64,000 nt of DNA from Methylomonas sp. Lineage in GTDB: Bacteria > Pseudomonadota > Gammaproteobacteria > Methylococcales > Methylomonadaceae. Positions 1-10,119 of the stretch are shown here, one piece after another (within the stretch, counting starts at the first letter, position 1; each line of letters opens with the position of its first letter). The position numbers and the translations under genes are program-made. The notes beneath the pieces are model-generated. The model had not been told where the DNA came from. It made no database searches and saw only the letters and a list, made by a program, of their open reading frames with translations. The stretch spans positions 1 through 64,000 of the forward strand of contig JALSJK010000086.1 in NCBI GenBank assembly GCA_026989395.1. The letters are read 5' to 3'.

Positions 1-810
1 CTGATCCTCCAGAATATTTATTTTTTCATGAAGTTCCGGGAAACGGTGCTCGGGATAATCGCTCTTGATTTCGTGGGCGATAATAGAAATTGTTCCCAAA
101 GGTGTACCCATATCATGAGCAGCGCTGGCTGCTAGCGTTCCAAGTGCAACAATGCGTTCATCACGCAAAGCACTCTCTCTGGCATCAGCAAGATGCCGTT
201 CATTTACCCGGATGGTTTTAGCAAGCTCAACGGTAAAATAAGCAACCAGGCCGGCGCTGAATACAAACCCAAACCACATACCAAAAATATGCAGGTTAAA
301 AAAATGATCCTCAGATCGAAGATGTGCGGCATGAGCCATTTGGCTAGGAACATAGCGAGGTGCAATCTCCGGTAGCGGTGAATGGTAAGGAATTAAAATG
401 GTATAAAGTGTTGTGGTTAGAATCACCATATACCAGGTGTAATCATGAGGAAGCATGATGGAGGTAAGAATCAATGGCAATAAAAATATCCAGATGATGG
501 GATTTGTTGCGCCTCCTGTTAAATACAGCAAAATAGCCAAACCGACAACATCAAGTGATAACTGCGCAAAAATTTCAACTTCTGATACTGGAGCTTCAGT
601 TTGCAATCGTAACCAGGTAAAAACATTTAGAGCGGCAATAGCGGCAATGATCGGCCATAGATTTTCTTGTTTAAGGGGAATATGAAGACCATAAACCGAA
701 ATAATAATGATTAATGATTCTCCGCCAATCATTAAGTTTCTTAAGATAAATAACCATTGCAGATTTTCTTTGGTGGGAAGGGCTGTTTTTTTTTTACTGT
801 TATTAATCAT
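1..810 (-). CDS. RegB/PrrB/ActS-type redox sensor histidine kinase, 3' end beyond window
   Basis: The frame is open from an ATG at 810 to the window edge (270 codons). The N-terminal part has about six hydrophobic segments, with the sequence LTGGATNPIIW in the middle. This matches the GGxxNPF quinone-sensing motif of RegB-family kinases. Near the C-terminal end of the visible part comes ALGTLAASAAHDMGTPLGT, the H-box with the phospho-accepting His. In known members this membrane kinase senses the redox state of the quinone pool and phosphorylates RegA/PrrA, which controls respiration, carbon or nitrogen fixation genes. The ATPase domain and any regA partner lie outside the window. Family assignment is strong; the regulon is unknown. 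Confidence 0.88.
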   Translation of the reverse strand, partial: MINNSKKKTALPTKENLQWLFILRNLMIGGESLIIIISVYGLHIPLKQENLWPIIAAIAALNVFTWLRLQTEAPVSEVEIFAQLSLDVVGLAILLYLTGGATNPIIWIFLLPLILTSIMLPHDYTWYMVILTTTLYTILIPYHSPLPEIAPRYVPSQMAHAAHLRSEDHFFNLHIFGMWFGFVFSAGLVAYFTVELAKTIRVNERHLADARESALRDERIVALGTLAASAAHDMGTPLGTISIIAHEIKSDYPEHRFPELHEKINILEDQ

Positions 811-893
811 AATATCTGATGCTAATGCGATACTGGAACAATTGATCGAATACCAATTTCAAGAATACTAGTATTCTAAAGAACAAGTATAAA

Positions 894-1057
894 ACCTGAA
901 TTCATGACTTCACTACGGCACAGGAAGCAAGCACTTGATTTATCACGGGTTGAAAAAATGCCCGCTTAACCTAAGGGTGAAGTTAAGATTTTTTCAAATC
1001 CTGTGCTAAACCAAGTGCTTGCTCCCTGTTATTCGCAATGAAATCTCGGATTCAGGT
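894..1057. repeat. Family A inverted-repeat element, copy 1 (164 bp)
   Basis: This is one of three similar 163-164 bp elements in the window (others at 15208-15370 and 60895-61058). The ends are inverted: ACCTGAATTC at the left and GATTCAGGT at the right. Inside, GCAAGCACTTG pairs with CAAGTGCTTGC, and a central hairpin is built from TTGAAAAAA/TTTTTTCAA and CTTAAC/GTTAAG. It has no coding capacity and looks like a MITE or large palindromic repeat. Confidence 0.85.
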
Positions 1058-1075
1058 AAAAGTTATCTAGAAATG

Positions 1076-1220
1076 TCGGATTATGGAGGATTCTACTGCA
1101 TCAATGGGAAAGTAACTCCTTTTCCAGCCTTTTGGTTGCATTGCGCCACTATGCGCCTTAAAAGATCAAAAAATGCGATCTATTTCCCATTTGTCCTGCA
1201 ATGACTTCTCTTAATCCGAT
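1076..1220. repeat. Family E inverted-repeat element, copy 1
   Basis: About 145 bp with degenerate inverted ends (TCGGATTA near 1076, TAATCCGA near 1212, and internally AATGGGAAA against TTTCCCATT). The middle, TTGCGCC-(N)-GCGCCTTAAAAGAT, resembles 22449-22530. Together with element A1 and the ftsK leader it fills the 713-bp gap between the kinase gene and ftsK; nothing else is recognisable there. Confidence 0.5.
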
Positions 1221-1523
1221 AGCCTCCTAAAAAGAAAATTCAACTTTACTTCCAAAAACTTGCTGTAAAACCATTATATGGCAAAGCGTATAATTTAAAA
1301 ATGCAATTAATTCAGTAATAACTGACATTGGTTGCATCTGAAAAATGGAAAATACATCCGCTAATATCATATTTTTTTTGATCGGATGATCTTGCAAACG
1401 TTAGCCTGGTTTTTATTTCTACATAAATCAATGCATTATTTATATTTTTTCAACTCATGTAAATTATCCAAAATTTGGCCTATAATTATGTTTTAATAGA
1501 AATTTAGGGTGAAAAAATAAAAG

Positions 1524-3806
1524 ATGGTTGCGGTGATTGAAGAGCGGGCAGTACGGGGGTTGCGAGAAGTTACATTATTGGCTTTCACAGCATGTACGCT
1601 TTTTTTATTGATTTCCTTGTTGACTTATAATAGCGAAGATGCGGGTTGGACGCACAGTGGCACCGGACAGGCCATTGTTAATTCCTGTGGAGTAGTTGGC
1701 GCCTGGATTTCAGATTTTTTATTGAGTCTTTTTGGGTTGCTGGCTTACCTGTTCCCTGTCATGATTTTCTGGCATGGGTACATGTTGTTTCGGCAGAAAA
1801 AACTGGCGGAAAATCGTTGGATGCTCAGTTTGCGCTGGTTTGGTTTCTTCTCAACCCTGGTTTCCGGAACTGCTATCTTATATTTGCACTTGCTGCGAAC
1901 TCGAATTGAACTGCCTGGGACGAGTGGTGGTATTTTAGGTCAGGAAGTTGGGGATTTGCTGGTGGCCAGTTTTAAAAATTCTGGTGCGACCTTAATTCTA
2001 CTTGCGCTGCTATTGGCAGGTATTACCTTGTGGACCAGATTATCCTGGTTTTGGTTGATGGATGTGGTCGGTAAATATACCCTCATTGGCTGTTCGTTTG
2101 TACAGGATAAAGTTCTGGATTTTTGGTATTCACGGCGAGAAAATTACGAGCCGGTTCCTGAAGTGATCAAACCGAAACCAGCAAAAGAAAAGTCGGCAAA
2201 ACCAGTTCAAAGAAAGCAGCCAACGCTGAAAATTGCGCCAACCATCAGTGAGCCTGAAATCAGCGACAGAGCTTTAAAAGAACAACAACTGGATTTATTT
2301 GATGATGTTGGAGAAGGCGATTTACCCGCGTTATCATTGCTCGATAACAGATCAAAGCAAGTTAATCGCTATTCCAATTCAGATCTGGAAGAAATGTCCC
2401 GATTGGTTGAAGACATTTTGCAGGATTTTAATGTCGTTGTGGAAGTCGTAGCGGTTCATCCAGGACCAGTTATTACCCGCTTTGAATTACAGCCTGCTGC
2501 CGGTGTCAAAGTCAGTCGTATCAGTGGCTTGGCAAAGGATCTGGCCAGAGCGTTGTCAGTCACTAGCGTTCGAATCGTTGAAGTTATTCCTGGTAAAACC
2601 GTTATCGGTCTGGAAATTCCGAATCAAGAGCGCGAAATGATAACACTTCGTGAAGTTTTGGCATCACGAAACTATGAGAAATCAAAATCACCAATGACTT
2701 TGGTGTTGGGAAAAGATATTTCCGGGGTTCCTGTGGTTGCTGATCTTGGCAAAATGCCTCATGCACTGGTAGCAGGAACAACCGGATCCGGTAAATCAGT
2801 TGCTATTAATACCATGATTCTGAGTATTTTGTATAAGGCGACGCCTGATCAGGTGCGAATGATCATGGTAGATCCTAAAATGCTCGAGTTATCAGTCTAT
2901 GAGGGTATCCCTCATTTACTAACTCCGGTAGTCACTGACATGAAGGATGCTGCCAATGCATTGCGCTGGAGCGTTGCCGAAATGGAGCGCCGATATAAAT
3001 TAATGTCAAAAATGGGGGTTCGGAATCTAGCAGGATTTAATAAGCTGATTGATGAAGCTGCAGTCAAAGGTGAAACCATCCGCGATCCTTTATTTGTATT
3101 AGATCGCCCCCTCGAAGAAGGTGAAGAATTTCCGGTATTGGAAAAATTACCCAGCATCGTCATTATCATTGACGAACTGGCCGATATGATGATGATTGTC
3201 GGTAAAAAAGTTGAAGAATTGATTGCCCGTTTGGCGCAAAAAGCCAGAGCAGCCGGCATTCATCTGATTCTGGCGACACAAAGACCATCTGTTGATGTAC
3301 TAACGGGTTTGATTAAAGCTAATGTTCCCACTCGTATTTCCTTTCAGGTTTCTTCGAGAATTGATTCCCGTACAGTGCTTGATCAGGGTGGGGCGGAGTC
3401 GTTGCTCGGAAATGGCGATATGTTGTTTCTTCCGTCCGGAACCAGCATTCCCATTCGTGCCCACGGCGCTTTTGTCGATGATCATGAAGTACACAAGGTT
3501 GTTGAGTTTTTGAAAAAAACCGGGAAAACGGATTATTTGCCAGAAATCACCGAGACACCTGATGCCAATGATGGTTTTTCCATGCCTGGTGAACCTGGTG
3601 CTGAAGCAGATGCGCTATATGATCAAGCGGTTATGTTTGTTACCGAAACCAGAAAAGCCTCGATATCAAGTGTGCAGAGAAAATTCCGGGTAGGGTATAA
3701 TCGGGCTGCCCGATTAATTGAAGATATGGAGGCGGCCGGTGTGGTTAGTCCACCGGAAACAAATGGTTCCAGAGTGGTTTTGGCACCGCCTGCTCCGGCA
3801 CATTAA
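1524..3806 (+). CDS. ftsK: DNA translocase FtsK
   Basis: FtsK is a membrane-anchored hexameric DNA pump that acts at the septum, clearing the terminus region and activating XerCD dimer resolution. At 760 residues this is the compact form without the long Pro/Gln-rich linker of E. coli. Four or so membrane segments occupy residues 20-180, followed by a charged linker and the alpha/beta motor. The motor has Walker A GTTGSGKS at 418-425 and Walker [12 protein letters not shown] near 546. The C-terminal winged-helix gamma domain ([20 protein letters not shown]), which reads KOPS, is intact. The start ATG is preceded by AGGGTG, somewhat far upstream. It is followed after 49 bp by the BON-LysM gene. 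Confidence 0.97.
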   Translation: MVAVIEERAVRGLREVTLLAFTACTLFLLISLLTYNSEDAGWTHSGTGQAIVNSCGVVGAWISDFLLSLFGLLAYLFPVMIFWHGYMLFRQKKLAENRWMLSLRWFGFFSTLVSGTAILYLHLLRTRIELPGTSGGILGQEVGDLLVASFKNSGATLILLALLLAGITLWTRLSWFWLMDVVGKYTLIGCSFVQDKVLDFWYSRRENYEPVPEVIKPKPAKEKSAKPVQRKQPTLKIAPTISEPEISDRALKEQQLDLFDDVGEGDLPALSLLDNRSKQVNRYSNSDLEEMSRLVEDILQDFNVVVEVVAVHPGPVITRFELQPAAGVKVSRISGLAKDLARALSVTSVRIVEVIPGKTVIGLEIPNQEREMITLREVLASRNYEKSKSPMTLVLGKDISGVPVVADLGKMPHALVAGTTGSGKSVAINTMILSILYKATPDQVRMIMVDPKMLELSVYEGIPHLLTPVVTDMKDAANALRWSVAEMERRYKLMSKMGVRNLAGFNKLIDEAAVKGETIRDPLFVLDRPLEEGEEFPVLEKLPSIVIIIDELADMMMIVGKKVEELIARLAQKARAAGIHLILATQRPSVDVLTGLIKANVPTRISFQVSSRIDSRTVLDQGGAESLLGNGDMLFLPSGTSIPIRAHGAFVDDHEVHKVVEFLKKTGKTDYLPEITETPDANDGFSMPGEPGAEADALYDQAVMFVTETRKASISSVQRKFRVGYNRAARLIEDMEAAGVVSPPETNGSRVVLAPPAPAH

Positions 3807-3855
3807 TAAACAGAATCGGGTCTTTTTCTTAACAATAACAATCAGGAGAGAAAAG

Positions 3856-4338
3856 ATGGGGTTATTCGACTTTGCCAGAGAAATTGGTGAAAAACTGTTT
3901 ACCAGTGATGAAGATGCCGCAGGAAAAATCTACGATTATATGAGTGCTAACAATCCAGGTATTCAGGATCTCAGTGTTATTTTCAGAGATGGAATTGTGA
4001 CATTAATTGGCATTACTGATAAACCGGAGGCTGCGCAAAAAGCCGTATTAATGGCAGGAAATGTTGAAGGTGTAAAGGAAGTCGTCGCAAATATTGATGT
4101 GACTGAACTTGACTCAGAAACAACATCTGGTTCGGTGAAAAAGGCGCTTGAACCCGAAAATATCGAGTTTTATGAAATCAAGAGCGGCGATACTTTATCA
4201 AAGATTGCCGAACGCGTTTACGGAAATGCTGAGGATTATATGCGGATTTTCGAAGCTAACCGTGAAATTATCAAAGACCCGGATAAAATCTATGTCGGTC
4301 AGAAAATACGGATTCCGTTAGCAACGAGCGCGGAATAA
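3856..4338 (+). CDS. BON and LysM domain protein (Kbp/YgaU-like)
   Basis: 160 residues. The start is the ATG at 3856 with CAGGAG 8-13 bases upstream; an open frame extends back into ftsK but has no better start. Residues 20-95 form a BON domain (DLSVIFRDGIVTLIG...GVKEVVANIDV). Residues 110-157 form a LysM domain (YEIKSGDTLSKIAERVYG...IYVGQKIRIPL). This is the architecture of E. coli Kbp (149 residues), a cytoplasmic potassium-binding protein. There is no signal peptide. The last codons and the TAA stop lie inside a family C repeat element, so the tail -SAE may be element-derived. Confidence 0.9.
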   Translation: MGLFDFAREIGEKLFTSDEDAAGKIYDYMSANNPGIQDLSVIFRDGIVTLIGITDKPEAAQKAVLMAGNVEGVKEVVANIDVTELDSETTSGSVKKALEPENIEFYEIKSGDTLSKIAERVYGNAEDYMRIFEANREIIKDPDKIYVGQKIRIPLATSAE

Positions 4339-4471
4339 GTTTGGTAACTGGCGCCGTATTTTTATTCGTATTCAAGGCGTAGAAATAGCCGCATCACCAG
4401 CTATGTAACTATTTTTATAATGCAAAAGACGGATAAAAAGATAAGCCAGTTGTTAAATTTATTTCATGTTC
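4328..4471. repeat. Family C inverted-repeat element, copy 1
   Basis: About 144 bp, starting GCGCGGAATAA and ending TTTATTTCATGTTCG. It is clearly alignable with 22617-22765, sharing AACTGGCG, TTCAAGGCGT, AATAGCCGCATC and GCTATG. A hairpin AGCCGCATCaccAGCTATGTAACT lies in the middle. It fills the space between two convergent genes and supplies the stop codon of the BON-LysM gene. Confidence 0.8.
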
Positions 4472-4476
4472 GTTTC

Positions 4477-5544
4477 TTAGCCTGAAAATTGGCGTTTCAG
4501 TGCCCATTGAACATGCTCTTTTACCAATTCGGAATGGTGAGAGAGCTTGCTGTTTAAAGCTATTTTAATCTGTTGATTTTTGGGCGCATTACCAAGCGCA
4601 ACAGCAATATTTCTAAGCCATTGTTGGTGGCCTATTCGTCTAATTGCCGAACCTTCGGTTTTACTGAGAAATTCTGCTTCTGACCAAGCAAATACTTCAA
4701 TTAATTGTTGATTATTTAACTGGTGTCTAGGGGAAAAGTCTTTTTCTGCTGAAATTTGGGCAAAGCGATTCCAAGGACAAACCAACTGACAATCATCGCA
4801 TCCATAGATACGGTTGCCTATTAAAGGCCTGAGTACTTCGGGTATCGAGCTTTTCAATTCAATAGTTAAATAGGACACACAAAGCCTTGCATCAACCTGA
4901 TAGGGTGCAACAATAGCCTTGGTTGGACAAACATCTAAACAGGCAGTACATTGTCCGCAGTGATTGCTTGCTTTCTCGTCATTAGGCAAACTCAGATTAG
5001 TATAAATTTCTCCCAAAAAAAACCATGATCCGGCTTTTCGGTTAATCAGATTGGAATGTTTACCAATCCAGCCTAGGCCGGCTTTTTCTGCCAAGGCTTT
5101 TTCCAGTACTGGAGCGCTGTCAACAAAGGCGCGATACCCAAAGTCGCCTATCATATTCTGGATTTTTGTCGCCAGTTTTTGTAGCCGTTTACGCATGATT
5201 TTATGATAATCACGTCCCAAAGCATAACGACTGATATAGGCATTCACAGGATTTTCCAAACAATTTTCCAGATGGCGTTGAGATTCCGGTAGATATTCCA
5301 TGCGTACAGAAATTACACTTTTAGTACCTGGAAGTAACAGGGCTGGGCGGCTACGTTTCAATCCATGTTTATGCATATAATCCATTTCGCCGTGAAAACC
5401 TGCTGCAACCCAGTTTTCCAGATTTTTTTCCGCTTCTTGCAAATTAGTATTAGTAATACCAATTTTCTGAAAGCCAAGCTCTAGACCCCATTGCTTGATT
5501 TGCTGGCTGAGTTCTTGGGAATTGATGGGGGGTGAATCAGGCAA
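4477..5544 (-). CDS. queG: Epoxyqueuosine reductase QueG
   Basis: This cobalamin- and [4Fe-4S]-dependent enzyme performs the last step of queuosine tRNA wobble modification, reducing epoxyqueuosine. The protein is 355 residues, the usual length. The conserved Asp lies in VDSAPVLEK (D142). Two ferredoxin-type cluster motifs are present: C196-x2-C199-x2-C202-x3-C206 and C249-x2-C252-x3-C256-P. The start ATG gives an N-terminus that fits the family. Unlike E. coli, it is not next to nnr, which lies at the other end of this window. It is convergent with the BON-LysM gene. Confidence 0.95.
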   Translation of the reverse strand: MPDSPPINSQELSQQIKQWGLELGFQKIGITNTNLQEAEKNLENWVAAGFHGEMDYMHKHGLKRSRPALLLPGTKSVISVRMEYLPESQRHLENCLENPVNAYISRYALGRDYHKIMRKRLQKLATKIQNMIGDFGYRAFVDSAPVLEKALAEKAGLGWIGKHSNLINRKAGSWFFLGEIYTNLSLPNDEKASNHCGQCTACLDVCPTKAIVAPYQVDARLCVSYLTIELKSSIPEVLRPLIGNRIYGCDDCQLVCPWNRFAQISAEKDFSPRHQLNNQQLIEVFAWSEAEFLSKTEGSAIRRIGHQQWLRNIAVALGNAPKNQQIKIALNSKLSHHSELVKEHVQWALKRQFSG

Positions 5545-5592
5545 AAGATAAAAATCCTCAAAAAAGGGAATATTAGCGTATTAGATACCGAA

Positions 5593-6391
5593 CTATTGTT
5601 TATCTACCTTGATTAAAATACGCATATTTTGGGTGCGGGTAGTTCGGGTTTCGGATAACAGAGTGGTGGAATCTGAATGGTAATTTTCTGTGTTTCCGCC
5701 AATTTCAAGCCATTCTCCTAGCCTAACCCTGACAACAGTGTGCATGTCCTGGGTATCTATTTGTTGATGATTATAATTATCAGACCAAGGGGCTATATCT
5801 AAAATCACCTGGTCCTGACCTACCAATCTTGGGGTAACAATAAATCCAGTACTGGTTTCTAGATAATGGGTTTCAGAAGTAATAGCTGGATTCCCATATT
5901 GGGAAGGATGGATATAAACATCCTGAATAGGTCGAACTGTCCCTATTTTTATATGGGCGGGTTGGCCATCTATGGTTTTTAGGGTTTGGGTATTTTGCTT
6001 TTGATCTTTACTTTTAGTTTTTCTTATTTTGGCATCAAATCGAAAATTATTATTGGCACTGTCATTTGAACTTATTTTGGCTTGTACTCTTGCGGCAATA
6101 TTAAATTGTTCAGCTGATATATCACGGCCTTGAACAACGGTAATGACCAGATTCTCTTGAGCTGAATCCAGTTTTTCAATTATGGTTTGGATTTCAAATA
6201 ATCTCTCAGGTGCTGCTCGTAAGATCAGATTAGAACCACTGGCAACAACTCTTTCTTCCGGTTGTAAAAGCGGCAATAGTAAATTTTTTATTTCTGTAGC
6301 CGGACGATTTTTAATGCTGATGATCTCCATTTCTGCATTTGCCTGATTGAAAAGGCTGAGTGTCAGCAGAAACAAGATCACCAATGCTTTC
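5593..6391 (-). CDS. Exported secretin-like (N0/NolW-type) protein
   Basis: 266 residues (start ATG at 6393-6391) with a clear signal peptide (MKALVILFLLTLSLFNQANA). The mature N-terminus IISIKNRPATEIKNLLLPLL...VVASGSNLILRA resembles the short secretin_N modules of secretins. The C-terminal half (TSTGFIVTPRLVGQDQVILDIAPWSDNY) resembles the start of a secretin beta-domain but is far too short to make a pore. The start overlaps the glgA stop (TAATG), so it is probably co-transcribed with glgA, although no functional link to glycogen is evident. A role in periplasmic protein assembly is a guess. Confidence 0.6.
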
Positions 6392-6392
6392 A

Positions 6393-7826
6393 TTAAATTG
6401 ATTCGTACAGTTTTAGATATTGCTTGGCACTGTTTTGCCAGGAAAAATCCTTGCTCATGGCAGTTTTTTGCATGTTTCGCCAGGTTTTTTTATCGTTATA
6501 TAAAAGTAAAGATCTTTTAATGGATTCCTGCAGTGCTCCGGTACTGGGTTCGTCAAAAACAATACCTGTGGCACTTTTATCCTTAAGTGTATCTGGCATG
6601 GCATCCACAACGGTATCGGCTAATCCACCTGTTCGACGAACCAGTGGAATTGTTCCATAACGTTGACTATACATTTGATTCAGTCCACACGGTTCAAAAC
6701 GCGAAGGCATTAGAAAAATGTCAATGCCTGCTTCAATCTGATGGGCAAGTTTTTCATTATAGCCAATGGTTACGGCAATTTTGTCAGGATACAGGCGTGA
6801 TAGTCCGTTTAATTGATGCTCCAGACTACTGTCGCCACTGCCGAGCAAAACCAATTGGATCGGCGTTGTTACAATTTCCGGTAAAATTTCAACCAGTAAA
6901 TCGATGCCTTTTTGTTCTACCAGGCGACTGACTAGTCCAAAAAGTGAAATTTCAGGATCAACAGGCAAACCGCTGTGTTTTTGTAATTCGGTTTTATTGA
7001 TCTGTTTCTTGTCCAGGTCGGTGTCATTGTATTGTTGATATATTGCTGCATCAGTTTCAGGGTTCCAGTCCTCCATGTCAATGCCATTGATAATGCCGCT
7101 TAGTTTTTCATGATTATGGCTGAGCAGACCTTCCAGTCCATAGCCAAATTCAGGCGTTTGAATTTCCTGGGCATAGGTGGGGCTGACAGTCGTAATTCGA
7201 TCTGAATAAACCAAACCGCCTTTGATAAAGGAAAGCATTTCATGAAATTCCAGGCCCGCAGGATTCCACAACTGTCCGGGAAGATTCAGCTCATGATAGG
7301 TCGTACTGGGAAACAGCCCTTGATAGGCCAAATTGTGGATAGTAAAAATAGATTTAGGCGCGTCTTGTTCCAAAGAAAGTAGCGCAGGAACAAGTCCGCT
7401 TTGCCAGTCATTACAATGAACAATGTCCGGTTTCCAATCCAAATTGGCTCTGTTCATAGCAATTTCAACAGCTACGCGACTGAATACCGCAAAACGTTCC
7501 GCAATATTTTCCCAGGGTTCGCCTTGTTCATCCACATAAGGATTCCCTGGCGTCCCATACAATTCTGGATAATCGACTAACCAGGTTATAACGTCAGTAT
7601 CAGGCAAGCGGGTTTCTAAAATATTAATATCACGGTTATCCACGCGAATTGTAGAGCGAAAAGTTGGCTCCTGTTCAAGCGAAACTGCTTGATAATAGGG
7701 GATGATCAGACGTACATCCTGGCCTAATTCAGTGAGTGCTTTGGGTAAGCTCCCAGCAACATCAGCAAGCCCGCCTGTTTTAATCAGTGGATGGGCTTCG
7801 CTGGTAACAAAAAGTATTTTCTTCAT
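6393..7826 (-). CDS. glgA: Glycogen synthase (ADP-glucose type, GT5)
   Basis: It transfers glucose from ADP-glucose to the non-reducing ends of alpha-1,4-glucan. The protein is 477 residues, typical for bacterial GlgA. The N-terminus ILFVTSEAHPLIKTGGLADVAG carries the KTGGL ADP-glucose-binding motif. The C-terminal half has the GT-B features SRLVEQKGIDLL and PSRFEPCGLNQMYSQRYGTIPLVRRTGGLADTV, which includes the conserved E-x7-E region. It lies 24 bp downstream of glgB and overlaps the next gene by one base, so glgB-glgA and the secretin-like gene probably form one transcript. Confidence 0.96.
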   Translation of the reverse strand: MKKILFVTSEAHPLIKTGGLADVAGSLPKALTELGQDVRLIIPYYQAVSLEQEPTFRSTIRVDNRDINILETRLPDTDVITWLVDYPELYGTPGNPYVDEQGEPWENIAERFAVFSRVAVEIAMNRANLDWKPDIVHCNDWQSGLVPALLSLEQDAPKSIFTIHNLAYQGLFPSTTYHELNLPGQLWNPAGLEFHEMLSFIKGGLVYSDRITTVSPTYAQEIQTPEFGYGLEGLLSHNHEKLSGIINGIDMEDWNPETDAAIYQQYNDTDLDKKQINKTELQKHSGLPVDPEISLFGLVSRLVEQKGIDLLVEILPEIVTTPIQLVLLGSGDSSLEHQLNGLSRLYPDKIAVTIGYNEKLAHQIEAGIDIFLMPSRFEPCGLNQMYSQRYGTIPLVRRTGGLADTVVDAMPDTLKDKSATGIVFDEPSTGALQESIKRSLLLYNDKKTWRNMQKTAMSKDFSWQNSAKQYLKLYESI

Positions 7827-7850
7827 TATTATTTTGGTGAAAAAGCAAAG

Positions 7851-10025
7851 TTATCGTTTTAATACAATTCCGGCTAAAGGCGGAAGGGTCAGAACCACCG
7901 AATGATCTTGTCCCATCCATGGCATGGGTTCAGAAAGTACATATCCATTACCGATATTGGAACCATCATAAAAGCAGGAATCAGAATTTAAAATTTCATG
8001 ATATGTGCCAGCTTCTGGAACGCCAATACGATAATTTTGTCTCGGGATCGGGGTGAAGTTAAAGACCACCAGTAAATTTTCCTGACCATTAGTTCGAATA
8101 TAACTAATAATGGATTGTTCATAGTCATGACAGTCAACCCACTTGAAGCCTTCCTGATCAAAATCATATTGATAAAGTGCTGGATGATGACTGTAGAGTT
8201 CATTCAAATCTTTAACAAGCGTTTTAATACCTTGATGATGCGGATAATCCAATACATACCAATCTAGTGAATGGTTGGAATTCCATTCCGTACCTTGGCC
8301 AAATTCGCAGCCCATAAACAACAATTTCTTGCCGGGATAAGTGAACATAAAAGTATATAGCAGCCTAAGATTGGCAAAACGCTGCCATTCATCACCGGGC
8401 ATTTTGTTCAGCAGGGAGCCTTTGCCATGAACCACTTCATCATGGGAAAAAGGCAAAATGAAATTTTCGGTAAAGGCATAAAGCAAGCCGAAAGTTAGCT
8501 GGTCATGATGATGTTTCCGATGAACAGGGTCTTGGCTTATGTAGCTCAGGGTGTCATGCATCCAGCCCATATTCCATTTCATTGAAAAGCCCAAACCGCC
8601 AGTCCATGTCGGTCTGGTAACCTGAGGCCATGCTGTAGATTCTTCCGCCATGACAACCGTCCCCGGGTGTTGTTCATGAGTAACGGTATTCATGTGTCTG
8701 ATAAAATCTATGGCTTCAAGATTTTCATTGCCGCCATACATATTAGGAATCCAGTCATTCGGTTCCCGGGAATAATCCAGATAAAGCATGGAAGCAACTG
8801 CATCGACTCTCAAACCGTCGATATGGAATTCTTCCAGCCAGAAAAAAGCGCTGGACAGCAGAAAGTTTTTGACTTCATTTCGTCCATAGTTATAAATAAG
8901 TGTTCCCCAGTCTCGGTGTTCACCTTTGCGCGGATCTTCATGTTCATAGAGAGCACTGCCGTCAAATCTGGCCAAGGCAAAACTGTCTTTGGGAAAATGA
9001 GCAGGCACCCAATCTAGCATGACACCAATGTCATTCTGGTGACAGTAATCGACAAAAAATCTGAAATCATCCGGTGAGCCAAAACGGCTGGTCGGTGCAA
9101 AATACCCGGTTGTTTGATAGCCCCAGGAAATATCTAACGGGTGTTCGGTAATCGGAAGCAACTCAATATGGGTAAAACCAAGTTCCTTCACGTAGTCAAC
9201 CATTTGTTTGGCAAGCTCTTTATAGTTGAGAAAGTTGCCTTGGGCATCTCTGCGCCATGAACCAAGATGAACCTCGTAGATTGATAACGGTTGATGTTGC
9301 CAGTCAAATTTCAATCGCTGGCGCATCCATTTGTAATCCTGCCATTGATATTCATCTTCTTTGACGACGATCGAGGAAGTTTTGGGGCGAAATTCAAATT
9401 GTTGGCCGTATGGGTCGGTTTTAACAAGAATTTCACCACTGGCCCGATTCATGATTTCAAATTTATATAAACAGCCAACATCAAGATCTGGCATAAAAAT
9501 TTCCCAGATACCGGAGCCCCCTAAGCTTCGCATTGGGTTACAGCGACCGTCCCAGCGATTAAAGTCACCGACAACACTGACTCTTCCTGCATTCGGCGCC
9601 CAAACCGCAAAATATACGCCGTTAATATCATCAACCTGGCGAAGATGTCCCCCTAGCTTTTGGTATATATGCCAATGATTCCCTTCTGAAAAAAGATGTT
9701 GGTCAAGGTCAGACATTTGAGGGCCAAAATCATAAGGATCGTAATTTTTGTGCTCACCGCCGTCCTTATCCTGCCATTTCAATGAATAATGATCGGGTAA
9801 TTCTTTTTCTGTGTTCAATTCAAACAAATCAGTGCCGGAAATTCGGCTGAATGTTTGGTTGGTATCAAGCAAAATGACTGATTCCGCATAAGGAAGAAAA
9901 ACAGTGATTTTTGTTGCCTTCCCATCAGGATGTCGCCCTAATATAGAAAAAGGATCATGATGATTGGCATTTATTATTTTTGTTTGATCTGGATCAAGCT
10001 TATTTTTTTTTGTTGGCTTGTTCAT
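7851..10025 (-). CDS. glgB: 1,4-alpha-glucan branching enzyme (GH13)
   Basis: It introduces alpha-1,6 branches into glycogen. At 724 residues it has the full-length architecture: N-terminal tandem CBM48-like domains ([38 protein letters not shown]), a central (beta/alpha)8 barrel and a C-terminal beta domain. GH13 regions I-IV are visible: [17 protein letters not shown] (nucleophile Asp), MAEEST (acid/base Glu) and FSHDEVVHG. It is transcribed divergently from glgC across a 94-bp gap, so both halves of glycogen synthesis could share one control region. Confidence 0.97.
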   Translation of the reverse strand: MNKPTKKNKLDPDQTKIINANHHDPFSILGRHPDGKATKITVFLPYAESVILLDTNQTFSRISGTDLFELNTEKELPDHYSLKWQDKDGGEHKNYDPYDFGPQMSDLDQHLFSEGNHWHIYQKLGGHLRQVDDINGVYFAVWAPNAGRVSVVGDFNRWDGRCNPMRSLGGSGIWEIFMPDLDVGCLYKFEIMNRASGEILVKTDPYGQQFEFRPKTSSIVVKEDEYQWQDYKWMRQRLKFDWQHQPLSIYEVHLGSWRRDAQGNFLNYKELAKQMVDYVKELGFTHIELLPITEHPLDISWGYQTTGYFAPTSRFGSPDDFRFFVDYCHQNDIGVMLDWVPAHFPKDSFALARFDGSALYEHEDPRKGEHRDWGTLIYNYGRNEVKNFLLSSAFFWLEEFHIDGLRVDAVASMLYLDYSREPNDWIPNMYGGNENLEAIDFIRHMNTVTHEQHPGTVVMAEESTAWPQVTRPTWTGGLGFSMKWNMGWMHDTLSYISQDPVHRKHHHDQLTFGLLYAFTENFILPFSHDEVVHGKGSLLNKMPGDEWQRFANLRLLYTFMFTYPGKKLLFMGCEFGQGTEWNSNHSLDWYVLDYPHHQGIKTLVKDLNELYSHHPALYQYDFDQEGFKWVDCHDYEQSIISYIRTNGQENLLVVFNFTPIPRQNYRIGVPEAGTYHEILNSDSCFYDGSNIGNGYVLSEPMPWMGQDHSVVLTLPPLAGIVLKR

Positions 10026-10050
10026 TTGGCAATGCCTCGGTATAGTAGTG

Positions 10051-10079
10051 TTGACTGGATATCATAGTAACAAATAAAA
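10051..10079 (+). promoter_or_regulatory. Candidate sigma-70 promoter for glgC operon
   Basis: In the 94-bp divergent glgB/glgC gap, TTGACT (10051-10056) is followed after 17 bases by ATAAAA (10074-10079). The -35 match is good and the -10 match poor. An AGGGGG ribosome-binding site precedes the glgC ATG. Confidence 0.3.
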
Positions 10080-10119
10080 TCAATTAAGGAAGCATCGTTT
10101 TTATCAAGTAGGGGGATTT

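Noticed and set aside
1019-1204. Open frame of 61 codons upstream of ftsK
   Set aside because: It lies across two palindromic repeat elements and has no coding character.
3718-3855. Upstream extension of the BON-LysM gene into ftsK
   Set aside because: The ATG at 3856 has a proper ribosome-binding site and gives the conserved N-terminus.
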